64,000 nt of DNA from Conexibacter sp. CPCC 206217 (GCF_030646165.1 NZ_JAUTDO010000001.1:868001-932000), one strand, 5' to 3'; counted from the stretch's first letter, positions 1 to 9,666 are shown. Notes: generated by a model not told the origin, from the letters alone. A program made the numbers and translations.

Positions 1-463
1 TTGTGCTCGCCTCGTGATGAGAGGCCGCGTCCATCAGGTCAAAGTCACCACCCATGCGAGCAAGCTCACCGGTGGCGAGGCGGTAGAGCGTCAAGTCGAC
101 GGTGCTGCCCCGAGTGTGGGCCGACTTCACAGCCACATACCCCTGCTCGAACATCTCGGCCTTGCTGATGTTCGGGTGGTGGCGGCGCTTCGTGCGGACC
201 TCCTCCGGCTGTTGCGCCCAGCGCAGAAAGCAATCCACGGCGCGTTGCGGCCGATAGCCGTCCCACAGCAGCAGGCCGAAGCCGAGCGATGCGGCTTCCT
301 CGCGGGCTCGTCGCAGCGCTGCGCACAGCGCTCTCGTGCCGACGATGCGGTTGGCCAGATATCCGTCGACCGGCTTGCCGGTGAAGTTGTCCCATGTCGC
401 GTACTTCGCGTCCCACCGTATTCCGGACACAAGCTCGTCGACGAAGGCGAAGTCGTCGTTCAT
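1..463 (-). CDS. vanX: VanX D-Ala-D-Ala dipeptidase (partial, C-terminus outside window)
   Basis: Zinc dipeptidase that hydrolyses D-Ala-D-Ala so that only D-Ala-D-Lac enters peptidoglycan. The visible 154 residues follow VanX closely: WDAKYATWDNFTGKPVDGY near residues 17-35, the transition-state arginine in WDGYRP (Arg71), and SAHTRGSTVDL with zinc ligands His116 and Asp123 at the same numbering as VanX. The remaining glutamate and histidine (the EWWH region) lie beyond base 1. The ATG at 461-463 overlaps the stop codon of the ligase gene (ATGA), so the two are translationally coupled as the last two genes of vanHAX. Identity is secure; completeness cannot be judged. Confidence 0.95.
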   Translation of the reverse strand, partial: MNDDFAFVDELVSGIRWDAKYATWDNFTGKPVDGYLANRIVGTRALCAALRRAREEAASLGFGLLLWDGYRPQRAVDCFLRWAQQPEEVRTKRRHHPNISKAEMFEQGYVAVKSAHTRGSTVDLTLYRLATGELARMGGDFDLMDAASHHEAST

Positions 464-1500
464 CGTCCTCTCCCGGCCAGAGCCAGTGTCACGATTCGGT
501 CGATCACTTCGCCAAGCGGCAGTCCGGCGGCCGCCATCATCCGCGGGTAGCGGCTGTAGGACGTCATTCCGGGCAGCGTGTTGACCTCGTTGAGGACCAC
601 GTGACCATCGTCTTTCAGGAACATGTCAACCCGCGCGAGCCCCCTACAGCCCAGCGCGCGATATACGGCCTTCGCCGTCTCCCGCACGCGCGAGCGAGCC
701 GCTTCAGGGATGTCGGCGGGAACGGTGACGGTCGAGTTGTCGGAGCCGCGTTCCGGCGCGTCCTCCTGATGGATCCTGAAGAAGCCGTGCGAGAGTGCGA
801 TCTGATCGACCTCGCCGACGAACAGATCGCGATCGTCGCCCAAGACGGCACATCCGATCTCGCTGCCGGGCACCGCCTCCTCGATCAGCACCTTCGAGTC
901 GTACTTCATCGCGGCCTGCACCGCGCTCGACAGCTCGTCTCTGCGTGACGCCCTGGTGACACCGAACGACGAGCCCGAGCGGGCCGGCTTCACGAAGACG
1001 GGATAGGTGAGCCGGTCGGGATCGACGTGCTCGTTCGCCGTCACGGTCCAGAACTTCGGCGTCGCGATCCCGGCGTCTCTGGCGACCATGTACGCCAGCG
1101 ACTTGTCCATGCACAGGGCGGAGCTCTGGATGTCGCAGCCCGCATAGGGGATGCCGGCGAGCTCCAGCAGGCCCTGCATCGCACCGTCTTCGCCGAGCTT
1201 GCCGTGCAGGACGGGCAGCACCAGGTCGAGCGCGACCGTCTCGTAGCGTCCCTGCTCGAGGACGAGCAACCCGTGCGCGCTCCGGTCCGGTGACAGGACG
1301 GCGGGCCGGCAGCGGCTGTTCGCCCAGTCTGCGTCGGGGCCGTCACAGAGCTTCCAGGCACCGCTGGTCGTGATCCCGATGAAGAACGGTTCGTACCTCG
1401 CGAGATCGAGGTGACGCGCGACCTCCCGCGCCGATTTGACGGAGATCGGATGCTCTTCGGAGCAGCCGCCGAAGATGATCCCGATCCTCAACTTATCCAT
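460..1500 (-). CDS. vanA: D-alanine--D-lactate ligase, VanA/VanB-like
   Basis: ATP-grasp ligase joining D-alanine to D-lactate, making the depsipeptide that vancomycin binds poorly. The protein is 346 residues, close to VanA length. It begins with GGCSEEHPISVKSA (about 11-24), has VFVKPARSGSSFG (168-180), and carries FRIHQE with His244, the residue that marks D-Lac ligases of the VanA/VanB group rather than housekeeping Ddl. NEVNTLPGMTSYSRYP closes the active site. The start overlaps the end of vanH by 8 bp and the stop overlaps the vanX start. Substrate specificity is inferred from the omega-loop histidine; the van context supports it strongly. Confidence 0.96.
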   Translation of the reverse strand: MDKLRIGIIFGGCSEEHPISVKSAREVARHLDLARYEPFFIGITTSGAWKLCDGPDADWANSRCRPAVLSPDRSAHGLLVLEQGRYETVALDLVLPVLHGKLGEDGAMQGLLELAGIPYAGCDIQSSALCMDKSLAYMVARDAGIATPKFWTVTANEHVDPDRLTYPVFVKPARSGSSFGVTRASRRDELSSAVQAAMKYDSKVLIEEAVPGSEIGCAVLGDDRDLFVGEVDQIALSHGFFRIHQEDAPERGSDNSTVTVPADIPEAARSRVRETAKAVYRALGCRGLARVDMFLKDDGHVVLNEVNTLPGMTSYSRYPRMMAAAGLPLGEVIDRIVTLALAGRGR

Positions 1501-2536
1501 GTCGCTCCCTGCTGACGAAGGTCAGGCAGTTGGTCAGTGAATTCTCGACGGTGTCGTTCAGGGCGTGCTCGGTGTAGTAGGCGGTGTGTGGACTGATCAG
1601 CACGTTCGGCAGCCTGTGCAGGCGCAGCAGCAGCTGGCTTTCGACGGGCTTATCGCGGCAGTCGGCGTAGAAGATCCCTTCCTCCCCCTCGAGCACGTCC
1701 AGCGCCGCGCCGTCCAGTCGGCCGCACTCCAACGCCGAGACGAGCGCCTCGGTGTCGAGCAGCGCGCCGCGTCCGGTGTTGACGATCACCGCGCCGCGCT
1801 TCATCCGTTCGATGCGGTGGCGATCGAGCAGATGGTGCGTTGCCGCGGTGAGCGGCGTGTGGAGCGTGACGATGTCGCTGTGCTCGATCAGCGCATCGAG
1901 CGTTACGTACTCGCCGGCAGCGGTTGTGGGCCGCGTGTCATACGCGAGCACCCGGCAGCCGAATCCTCGCAGCCGGTCGATCACCGCGTGGCCGATGCGT
2001 CCCGTTCCGATCACCCCGACGGTCAGGTCGCGCAGCTCCTTCCCGCGCACGTCGTTCAAGCTGTAGTCGTGAACGTCCGTCCGCCTGATGACGGATTTGG
2101 CATGTCGCACCGCCATCAGCATCAGCATCAGCGTGTAATCGGCAACGCTGTCGGGTGAGTAGGCGACGGTTGCCACGGTGATGCCGACCGCCTCCGCGTA
2201 ACTCACGTCGATGTGGTCGTATCCGACGCTGCGCGTGGAGATGTACGTCACGCCGGCCTTGCTGAGCGCGAGCAGCGTGGCGTTCGTGACGTGCGTCTTG
2301 TGACCGATGCTGACGCAGCGGTTCCCGCGCGCCAGGCCGATGTTGCCTTCGGCTGCCGCTGCCGCGGTGATCGTCGGCACGACGCCGAGGCGAGGCGCCA
2401 TCTCACGGAAGCGGGTGGCCTCGTCCGGCCCGCACCCGTAGATCGTCACGCCCACGCTTGGTCCGGCAGAAGCGGACGAGGACGCCGGCGATCGAGTCCG
2501 GCGGGCCATGGTTGGTGCTGGTTCGATGCGGATCAT
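1493..2536 (-). CDS. vanH: D-lactate dehydrogenase VanH
   Basis: D-2-hydroxyacid dehydrogenase that reduces pyruvate to D-lactate for the VanA ligase. It shows VTIYGCG near the N-terminus, CVSIGHKT, ISTRSVGYDHID, VAYSPDSVADYTLML, the nucleotide-binding VGVIGTGRIG, INTGRG-like VNTGRGALLDTEA and the catalytic histidine in SPHTAYYTEHAL. First gene of the vanHAX unit. The start is uncertain: ATG at 2536 is used here (347 aa), with TTG 2548 and ATG 2509 as alternatives. VanH homologues begin near the VTIYGCG segment, so the first 25-35 residues may be untranslated or a real extension. No clear Shine-Dalgarno is seen before any of these starts. Confidence 0.94.
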   Translation of the reverse strand: MIRIEPAPTMARRTRSPASSSASAGPSVGVTIYGCGPDEATRFREMAPRLGVVPTITAAAAAEGNIGLARGNRCVSIGHKTHVTNATLLALSKAGVTYISTRSVGYDHIDVSYAEAVGITVATVAYSPDSVADYTLMLMLMAVRHAKSVIRRTDVHDYSLNDVRGKELRDLTVGVIGTGRIGHAVIDRLRGFGCRVLAYDTRPTTAAGEYVTLDALIEHSDIVTLHTPLTAATHHLLDRHRIERMKRGAVIVNTGRGALLDTEALVSALECGRLDGAALDVLEGEEGIFYADCRDKPVESQLLLRLHRLPNVLISPHTAYYTEHALNDTVENSLTNCLTFVSRERHG

Positions 2537-2610
2537 GCGCTCAGTCAACGCACGGGGGTGTTGCCGGCGCGTATGCGGTTTTCGATACGTCGGCGATATG
2601 CGCCAGCTCG

Positions 2611-2616
2611 TAGCAT
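2611..2616 (+). promoter_or_regulatory. -10 hexamer of vanR (leaderless)
   Basis: TAGCAT lies 6 bases before the vanR GTG, so transcription would begin at or next to the start codon. There is no good -35 box, which fits an activator-dependent promoter. The vanH-vanR gap also holds similar segments GCGTATGCGG (2569-2578) and GCGATATGCGC (about 2593-2603) that could be VanR sites; this is a guess. Confidence 0.45.
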
Positions 2617-2622
2617 CGAACT

Positions 2623-3292
<670 letters not shown>

Positions 3293-3306
<14 letters not shown>

Positions 3307-4441
3307 GCTCCCCGGCCTGAGCGTCCGCCTCAAACTCACCCTCAGCTACGCCGGCTTCCTGATGCTCGCCGGCGCCCTGTTGCTCGCGGTCGTGTGGGTG
3401 TTCCTGCTGCGCTACGTGCCCGAACGCGTGTTCCTCCTGGGACCCGGCGGCATGCCCGGTCCGTTCGTTCCCAACCGCTCCGATCTGCTGGACGCCTTCG
3501 CGCCGAAGGCGGCGATCGCGCTGGCGGCCCTGCTGGTGTTCGGTCTCGTGGGAGGGTGGATTCTCGCCGGCCAGATGCTCACCCCTCTGGCTCGCATCAC
3601 CGAGGCGACACGCATGGCCACAAACGGATCGCTCTCTCACCGAATCCGGCTGCGTGGCCGTAGAGACGAGTTTCGCGAGCTCGCCGACGCCTTCGACGCG
3701 ATGCTCGCGCGGCTCGAAGCGCAGGTCGCCGAACAGCAGCGGTTCGCCGCCAATGCCTCCCACGAGCTGCGCACCCCGCTGGCGGTCACGCAGACGCTGC
3801 TCGACGTGGCCCGCAAGGATCCCAATCGCGACAACGGCGAGCTCGTCGAACGTCTCCACGCGGTCAACACCCGAGCGATCGACCTCACCGAGGCGCTGCT
3901 GCTGCTCAGCCGTGCAGACCAGCGGACATTCATCCGAGAGCACGTCGACCTGTCCCTCATCGCCGAAGAAGCCGCCGAGACGCTGCTCCCCCTCGCAGAA
4001 GGACGCGGCGTCACCATCGAGGCCGCCGGCGACGTCACTCCGACGACCGGCTCACCGGCCCTCCTGCTGCAGATGGCGACGAACCTCGTGCACAACGCGA
4101 TCGTGCACAACCTGTCAGAGCACGGCACCGTATGGATCACGACCCGCGTTCATCCGGGAAGCGTCCTGCTCACGGTCGAGAACACCGGCGAGCAGCTCAC
4201 CCCGCAGCTGATCGCCACGCTTGTCGAACCGTTTCAGCGCGGAAGCAGACGCACACGGACCGACCACGCAGGCGTCGGGCTCGGCCTGGCGATCGTCAAG
4301 AGCATCGCCCAAGCGCACGACGGAATCCTCACGCTCGATCCCCGCGCCGGTGGCGGCCTCCGCGTCACGGTGCAACTCCCCGCCGCGCCGCCGCACGCGA
4401 CGGATGACCGCCGGATGAACGTCAACACCCGCACGCCGTGA
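3293..4441 (+). CDS. vanS: VanS sensor histidine kinase
   Basis: Membrane sensor kinase for glycopeptide stress. From GTG 3293 the protein is 382 aa: a first membrane helix at about 17-40, a short extracytoplasmic loop (about 41-72), a second helix at about 73-93, a HAMP segment (LTPLARITEATRMATNG), the HisKA motif NASHELRTPLAV with phospho-His157, then HATPase N-box NLVHNAI and the glycine box GVGLGLAIVKS. The long upstream extension in this frame overlaps vanR and is not needed. GTG 3299 is an alternative start. The very short outer loop resembles actinobacterial VanS proteins. Its stop overlaps the next gene (GTGA), coupling it to a GntR regulator. Confidence 0.9.
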
Positions 4442-5199
4442 TCTCCGCTGCGCAGCACCTGGAACGGCGCCCCGTCTACGAGCAGGTCGCCGACGCGCTC
4501 GGTGAGGCGATCCTCAGCGGGGAGATGGTCCCGGGCAGCGCGCTGCCGCCCGAGCGCGAGCTGTGCGCGCACTTCGGCGTCGGCCGCACGACGATCCGCG
4601 AGGCGCTGCGCGCGCTGCAGACCAGAGGCCTGGCTGTCGTGACCGGCCCGACGTCGCCGCTGCGGGTCGTCGCACCCGACGCGTTGACGACCGAACCGCT
4701 GCGCGAGACGCTCGTGCACCTGCTGCGACTCGGACGTGTGCCGCTCGACGACCTCATCGGCCTCGGCGCGACGCTCGAGGGCGCGGGCGCCGAGCAGGCC
4801 GCAAACAGCGACCCGCAGCCCGACCTCACAGCCGCGCACGATCAGATCACGGCCATGCGCGCGGCGGGCGCGGACGTCGAGGCGTTCGAGCGCGCCGACA
4901 TCCGCTTCCACCTCGAGTTGGTGCGGGCCTCCGGCAGCGAGTCGCTGACGATCGTGATGCTGGCCGTGCGAGACACGGTGTCCAAAGCGTTGTTGTCGCG
5001 TCTGAAGTCACTCACCGACCCGCGCCCGACGCTCGCCCAGTTGATCGCCGAGCACGAGGGCATCCTGCGGGCCGTCCGCGACGGCGACGGCGAGACCGCG
5101 CGGCGGCTGTCCGGCGAGCACTTGCTGCGCTTCTACGACGACTCCGGCGATCGGGGCTGCGGATCGCTGCCGGGCCCGAGGGCGGCGACGACGTCGTAG
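4438..5199 (+). CDS. GntR-family regulator, FadR/FCD type, coupled to vanS
   Basis: Transcription regulator with an N-terminal winged helix (about 13-75: YEQVADALGEAILSG, LPPERELCAHFGVGRTTIREALRALQ) and a helical FCD effector domain. The latter has VEAFERADIRFHLELVRASG, the metal/effector-binding pattern of this subfamily, and ends with EHEGILRAVRDGDGETARRLSGEHL. It starts at a GTG that overlaps the vanS stop by 4 bp, so it is probably co-expressed with vanRS. A GntR protein is not a standard part of van clusters. The last 18 or so residues look low-complexity and lie opposite a possible minus-strand reading frame, so the true end may be less well conserved. Confidence 0.85.
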   Translation: MISAAQHLERRPVYEQVADALGEAILSGEMVPGSALPPERELCAHFGVGRTTIREALRALQTRGLAVVTGPTSPLRVVAPDALTTEPLRETLVHLLRLGRVPLDDLIGLGATLEGAGAEQAANSDPQPDLTAAHDQITAMRAAGADVEAFERADIRFHLELVRASGSESLTIVMLAVRDTVSKALLSRLKSLTDPRPTLAQLIAEHEGILRAVRDGDGETARRLSGEHLLRFYDDSGDRGCGSLPGPRAATTS

Positions 5200-5282
5200 C
5201 GCGCGGCGGGATCCTTGCCGTCCACGACGAGGTCGATCGCCGATTCCACGTGGTCGCTGCTTCCGGCAGCCAGCATGATCAC
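5133..5282 (-). CDS. Possible small membrane protein, start unclear or frame-shifted
   Basis: A minus-strand frame open from 5342 to the TAG at 5133 reads as a hydrophobic helix (ALVAAILGGVVIMLAAG) followed by DHVESAIDLVVDGKDPAARYD and a proline/serine tail, with codon use like real genes here. The only in-frame standard starts are GTG 5282 and ATG 5276, which would cut the helix. Two stop codons lie just upstream, while an ATGATGAAG start sits one frame off at about 5344-5352. It overlaps the tail of the GntR gene antisense. It may be a frameshifted gene, a non-ATG start or an accident; no family is recognised. Confidence 0.3.
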   Translation of the reverse strand: MIMLAAGSSDHVESAIDLVVDGKDPAARYDVVAALGPGSDPQPRSPESS

Positions 5283-5382
5283 GACGCCGCCCAGGATCGC
5301 TGCGACGAGCGCGCCGGCGGTTGACCGGAAGGCGGAGCGTCTTCATCATCGCTTCATCCGCATCCCGGAAGACTGCGACGCC

Positions 5383-6906
5383 ATGACCAGACGACGCCTC
5401 ATCACCACGGGCCTGCTCGCCGCGTCGGTCGCGGCCGCCGCCCTCCTCCCCGGCGCCGCCTCCGCGGCCGCGCCGACCGACCCGCAGGCCGCGCAGCAGG
5501 AGCCGCTGCGGCTGATGCACGTCCCCGAAGCGCTGGACTCGATCGCGCGCCCGCTCGCCGACGTGCCGGTGCTGGTCGCCGACACCGGCCTCGACCTCGA
5601 CCACCCGGACATCGCACCGCGGCTGTTCTCGCTGCCCGCGGCGGTCCCGGCGCCGAACCCCGACGGAGTCGGCGACCCCGGCACCGTCGCGGCCGGCAGC
5701 TCGGGCTGGGACCTGATCGGCACGACCCACCACGGCGCGCTGAGACCGGATGCCGACCCGAGCGACCCCGACGGCTACAGCGGCCACGGGACGGCGGTCG
5801 CCGGCCTGCTCGGCGCCGCCTGGAACAACGGCCAGGGCGGTGCCGGTGTCGCACCGAACGCCCGCTTCGTCGCGCTGCGCACCTGCTGGGACGGCGACGA
5901 GTGCTACCAGTACGTGCAGGCGGCGGCGATCGACTGGGCGGCCGATCGCGGCACCCGCGTCGCCAGCTTCAGCTGGTTGTCCGGACCGCTGGAGGACTCG
6001 CTCAGAACGGCGATCCTCAGCCACCCGAACATGCTCTTCGTGACGATCCCGTCCGGCAACGGCGGCGCCTACGACGCCGACGGCGAGTCGCCGCAGCCGT
6101 GCGGCCTCGACGCGGCGAACGTGCTCTGCGTCTCGACGTCGGCGCCGAACGACGGGCTCGACTGCGGCGCCTACGGGCCGAGATCGGTCGACGTCGCGGT
6201 GCCGACGCAGAACAGCATCACGACGACCAACGGCGGTGGCTTCGGCCCGACCGCCTGCGCGACCAGCTACGCGGCGCCGACGGCCGCCGGGCTCGCCACG
6301 ATCCTGTTCGGGATCGACCCGACGGCAAGCGCCGCCGACGTGCGCGCGGCGATCGTCGACGGCGCGCGCAGATCGCCGGCCTGGGCCGGCAAGTCGGTCA
6401 GCGGCGGGATCGCCGACGCGCAGGCCGCCGTGACGCTCTTCCAGCAGCGCCGCGGGATCGCGCCCGCGACGCCGCCGCCCGGCACGCCGGCGCCGAGACC
6501 GACCCCGCAGCCGGTGCCGGCCCCGGCGCCGCAGCGCGACAGAGTCCGCCCGACGATCACCGTCAGAGTGAACAGAGTCGGCACCTCGCTGACGTTCAGA
6601 CTGTCGGAGCCGGCGAAGGTGCGGCTCGTCTTCGAGCGCCGCACGAGAGGCCGCAAGACCGCCGGCGGCAGATGCACGCCGGGGAAGCGCATCGGCCGCA
6701 GCTGCACGATCTCCGTGGTCGAGGGCGAATGGGCGCCGAACGTGCTCCAGCCGGCGAAGGGCCGGCGGATCGACCTCAACCGCCTGCGCAAGCCCAACGG
6801 CCAGCGGATGCTGCAGCGCGGCAGACGCTACAGCGTCACCGTCACCGCGACAGACGCGGCCGGCAACCGCTCGTGGTTCGCGGTCGGCTTCACGAAGACG
6901 CGATGA
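5383..6906 (+). CDS. Secreted subtilisin-like serine protease (S8)
   Basis: Exported endopeptidase of 507 aa. A signal peptide (MTRRRLITTG then an alanine-rich core to ASAAA, about 1-30) precedes an S8 domain with the full triad: Asp67 in VADTGLDLDHPD, His135 in GYSGHGTAVAG and Ser295 in ATSYAAPTAAG, plus oxyanion Asn226 in PSGNGG. A proline-rich linker (about 363-385) leads to a beta-rich C-terminal region ending in RRYSVTVTATDAAGNRSW, also met at the end of the FG-GAP protein at 62276. No propeptide domain is obvious. Arginine is often encoded by AGA here. The ATG at 5383 was chosen because it begins the signal peptide; earlier in-frame sequence lacks one. Confidence 0.92.
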   Translation: MTRRRLITTGLLAASVAAAALLPGAASAAAPTDPQAAQQEPLRLMHVPEALDSIARPLADVPVLVADTGLDLDHPDIAPRLFSLPAAVPAPNPDGVGDPGTVAAGSSGWDLIGTTHHGALRPDADPSDPDGYSGHGTAVAGLLGAAWNNGQGGAGVAPNARFVALRTCWDGDECYQYVQAAAIDWAADRGTRVASFSWLSGPLEDSLRTAILSHPNMLFVTIPSGNGGAYDADGESPQPCGLDAANVLCVSTSAPNDGLDCGAYGPRSVDVAVPTQNSITTTNGGGFGPTACATSYAAPTAAGLATILFGIDPTASAADVRAAIVDGARRSPAWAGKSVSGGIADAQAAVTLFQQRRGIAPATPPPGTPAPRPTPQPVPAPAPQRDRVRPTITVRVNRVGTSLTFRLSEPAKVRLVFERRTRGRKTAGGRCTPGKRIGRSCTISVVEGEWAPNVLQPAKGRRIDLNRLRKPNGQRMLQRGRRYSVTVTATDAAGNRSWFAVGFTKTR

Positions 6907-6984
6907 ACATGGCGGCCCCGCTCCCCGGCCTCGCGGCAGGCCGCCGCCGGCTCGCCGACGGCGGCGCCGCGCGGCCGCCGGCCC

Positions 6985-7581
6985 TCACCCCGCGATGACG
7001 CCGGCTTCGACCGCAGGCGCGGCGTAGGCGGCGGCGAGCGAGGCGACCGTCTCGTGGGCGTTGAGGCCGCTCGGGTTGGGGACCACCCACAGCGCCGCGC
7101 CCGACCACCGCTCCGCGCCCTCGGGCGTGTCCGGCTGGCGGCCCGGAGCGGCGGTGCGGACGCCGAAGGCGTGGCGGTAGGCGGTGATGCCGGCGATCGC
7201 GACGACCGCCGGCCGGTGCTCGGCGACGAACCGCAGCAGCCGCTCGCTGCCCTCGCGCAGCTCCGCGCGCGACAGCTCGTCGGCCCGCGCCGTCGCCCGC
7301 CGCACGAGGTTGGTGATCCCGATCCTCCGCGCCACGACGGCCGCCCGGTCGGCGTCGGTCATCCCGGTGCCGCGGTCGATCTCGCGGTCGATGATCCCGG
7401 CCGCCGTCAGCGCCGGGTAGAAGCGGTTGCCGGGATGCGCGAAGTGCGTTCTGACCGCCGCGGTCCACAGGCCGGGGTTGATCCCGACGAACAGCAGCCT
7501 CAGCCCCGGGCCGACGAGGTCGTCGACCTCCCTGTCCCGGAACGCCTCCAGCTCCGCACGCGTGAACCCCATGCCCGGCAT
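6985..7581 (-). CDS. mug: Mismatch-specific uracil-DNA glycosylase (Mug/TDG type)
   Basis: Single-domain DNA repair glycosylase that removes uracil or thymine from G:U/G:T mispairs. It has the catalytic motif LRLLFVGINPGLWTAA (Asn in GINPG), HFAHPGNRFYPAL, TNLVRRATARADEL and the second motif VVPNPSGLNAHE. Length 198 aa from ATG 7581 (ATG 7572 also possible) is normal for actinobacterial Mug. A longer upstream extension in the same frame runs over the next gene's promoter and is rejected. It stands alone, convergent with the protease gene. No regulatory signal was seen. Confidence 0.9.
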   Translation of the reverse strand: MPGMGFTRAELEAFRDREVDDLVGPGLRLLFVGINPGLWTAAVRTHFAHPGNRFYPALTAAGIIDREIDRGTGMTDADRAAVVARRIGITNLVRRATARADELSRAELREGSERLLRFVAEHRPAVVAIAGITAYRHAFGVRTAAPGRQPDTPEGAERWSGAALWVVPNPSGLNAHETVASLAAAYAAPAVEAGVIAG

Positions 7582-7638
7582 CCTGCCCGAGCGCAGCCGC
7601 GGCCGTCGCGACCCTCGGCAACCGACTTCCTGAGACCG

Positions 7639-7644
7639 TAAGCT
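7639..7644 (+). promoter_or_regulatory. -10 hexamer, leaderless promoter
   Basis: TAAGCT ends 6 bases before the ATG at 7651, predicting a transcript that starts at the start codon. No Shine-Dalgarno is present in that gap. Confidence 0.45.
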
Positions 7645-7650
7645 GGTCCG

Positions 7651-8235
7651 ATGAACATCCGACCGCTCGTCGCCGTCGCCACAGCGGCCGCCGGGATCGG
7701 CGCGCTGCTCGCCGCGCCCGGCATCGCCTTCGGCCAGGGGCTCAGAAGCAGCCCCGAGTACAAGACGCTCCCGCCGTCCGCGAACGCCGGCTACTTCCTC
7801 GGCCACCCGCTGCCCACGTACAGCTGGCACGGCTGCACCGTGACGGCGAGCCGCGTGCCGCTGCGGGCCCTCCAGCGTCCGCTCGCCGGCGAGCCGAGAG
7901 CCGGCAGAGGCACCAAGCCCGGCACGGTGAGATTCACGACGACCGTCGGGGCGCCGTACGTCTCCTGGGAGGTCAAGAAGGGCTGGACGATCTGCGGCGT
8001 GCAGGCGAGCGCGGTGCTGAGCAACCCCGACGTCGACGCCGACCTGCTGGCCGCGATCGGCTACCGCTCCGGAGCCGCGAGCGGCTCGACGGCGACCGGC
8101 ACCGGCGTGGAGACCCTGCGCGTGCCAATCCCGAGAAGAGCGATCGACCGCGGCGAGTACGAGAGATACGAGGGCAAGGTCTTCGCGATCCGCGAGATCC
8201 GCAGCATCACGGTATTCGTCAAGAGAGCCCGCTGA
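7651..8235 (+). CDS. Small secreted protein of unknown function
   Basis: Not recognised as any family. The 194 residues start with a signal peptide (positively charged MNIRP, hydrophobic alanine/valine core, likely cut near FGQG at about 30). The mature part is basic, with YSWHGCTVTASRVPLRALQRP, WEVKKGWTICGVQASAVL and a C-terminal IREIRSITVFVKRAR. Two cysteines (CTV, CGV) could form a disulfide outside the cell. About 8 of 18 arginines use AGA, unlike the neighbouring cytoplasmic gene mug. It is monocistronic behind a leaderless-type promoter and may be a cell-envelope or extracellular protein. Confidence 0.75.
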   Translation: MNIRPLVAVATAAAGIGALLAAPGIAFGQGLRSSPEYKTLPPSANAGYFLGHPLPTYSWHGCTVTASRVPLRALQRPLAGEPRAGRGTKPGTVRFTTTVGAPYVSWEVKKGWTICGVQASAVLSNPDVDADLLAAIGYRSGAASGSTATGTGVETLRVPIPRRAIDRGEYERYEGKVFAIREIRSITVFVKRAR

Positions 8236-8316
8236 GCGCGCAGCGCCGGCGCCACCTCAGATGCGGGCGAACCGGCCTCGCAGAACCGCTCGCACGCGTA
8301 TGGCGACCGGCGCCGC

Positions 8317-9615
8317 ATGAGCGCGACGCTGCTGCGCGGTGCCCGGGTGATCACGATGACGCCGGGGCGCCCCGACGTGGAGCGACTCGACGTGCTCGTC
8401 GTCGGCGACCGGATCGTGGCGGTCGGAGAGGGTCTGAGCGCAGCGGGCGCGAGCCGCTTCGACCTGGCCGGCCGCATCGTCTTGCCGGGACTCGTCAACG
8501 CGCATCTGCACACGTGGCAGACGCCGCTGCGCTCGCTCGGAGCGGACTGGGGCCTGGCCGAGTACCTCAGCAGGATCCATCAGGGAGCCGCGCAGCGGTT
8601 CACGCCGGACGACATCCATGTCGCGACGCTCGCGGGTGCGCTGAACCAGATCGACTGCGGGACGACGACGCTCGGTGACTGGAGCAACAACCTGCCCACT
8701 CCCGCACACACGGACGCGGCCGTGGACGCGATCGCACGCGCCGAGATCCGCGCCGTCTTCCTCCACGGCGGACCGCGGCGCGCCGCCGAGGTGCCGCACG
8801 CCGTCGCCGAGGTCGACCGCTTGCTCGACGTTGCGCGCAGCCACCGGCTGTTGACGATCGGGATGGCGATCAACGGGCCGCAGGCGTCGACCCCGGAGGT
8901 CGCGGTGAACGACTTCGCAGCCGCCGCGGAGCGGGGCATCATCGTCTCGATGCATCAGAGCGGCGACCGACCCAAGCCCGGGTGGGACGCCGTGCGCGCG
9001 GCAGGGCTGCTCGGCCCACGCACCAACGTCGTTCACGGCGCCGGCTTGACCGACGACTGGGTCGCCAGGCTCGTGGAGGCCGGAGCGTCGTTCACCGCCA
9101 CGCCCGAGAACGAGTTGAGCCAGGGACATGGCTCGCCGATCACCGGGCGGCTGCTGCGCCGCGGCGCAGCTCCCTCGCTCGGAACCGACACGGAGGCCGT
9201 CGTCGGCGGCGCGATCATGACCGCCGCTCGCATCGCCCTCGCTCACCAGCGCAACCTCGACAACGAGCCGACTCCACGCCTCGCCGCCCCGATCACCAGT
9301 AGACAGGCGCTTACATGGGCGACGACCGAAGGCGCCAAGGCGCTCGGCCTCGCCGATCGGATCGGCCGGATCGAGCCGGGCATGCAAGCCGACCTCATCG
9401 CCGTCGACGCGCGCAGACTGAGCCTGCTGCCCGCGCACGACGCGATCGCCACAGCGCTTCGAGCCGCCGCCGGCGACATCGAGGCGATGATGATCGCGGG
9501 CCGCTGGCGCAAGCGCGACCACAGGATCCTGGACGTCGACCTCGACGCGCTCGGCCAACGGCTGCGGACGACCGGCGAGCGCGTCCTCGAAGCGGCCGAA
9601 CGGCGCGCGCGCTGA
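8317..9615 (+). CDS. Amidohydrolase-superfamily enzyme (cytosine/TRZ-ATZ-like)
   Basis: Metal-dependent hydrolase of 432 aa related to the S-adenosylhomocysteine/MTA deaminase and chlorohydrolase group. The N-terminal beta-sandwich (MSATLLRGARVITMTPG) leads into PGLVNAHLHTWQ with the HxH metal ligands. Further ligands are in IVSMHQSG, VVHGAGL and the aspartate of SLGTDTEA. The usual HxxE acid after the third ligand reads HQSG, and the PxSN motif reads TPENELSQGHGSP, so the substrate probably differs from SAH or triazines. DRIGRIEPGMQADLIAVD rebuilds the sandwich at the C-terminus. It is on the plus strand between unrelated minus-strand genes, so context gives no substrate. Confidence 0.85.
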   Translation: MSATLLRGARVITMTPGRPDVERLDVLVVGDRIVAVGEGLSAAGASRFDLAGRIVLPGLVNAHLHTWQTPLRSLGADWGLAEYLSRIHQGAAQRFTPDDIHVATLAGALNQIDCGTTTLGDWSNNLPTPAHTDAAVDAIARAEIRAVFLHGGPRRAAEVPHAVAEVDRLLDVARSHRLLTIGMAINGPQASTPEVAVNDFAAAAERGIIVSMHQSGDRPKPGWDAVRAAGLLGPRTNVVHGAGLTDDWVARLVEAGASFTATPENELSQGHGSPITGRLLRRGAAPSLGTDTEAVVGGAIMTAARIALAHQRNLDNEPTPRLAAPITSRQALTWATTEGAKALGLADRIGRIEPGMQADLIAVDARRLSLLPAHDAIATALRAAAGDIEAMMIAGRWRKRDHRILDVDLDALGQRLRTTGERVLEAAERRAR

Positions 9616-9666
9616 CCGCGAGCGCGCAGCGGTCGACCCGCGGGCGCCTGGGGCCGCGGCCACCGC

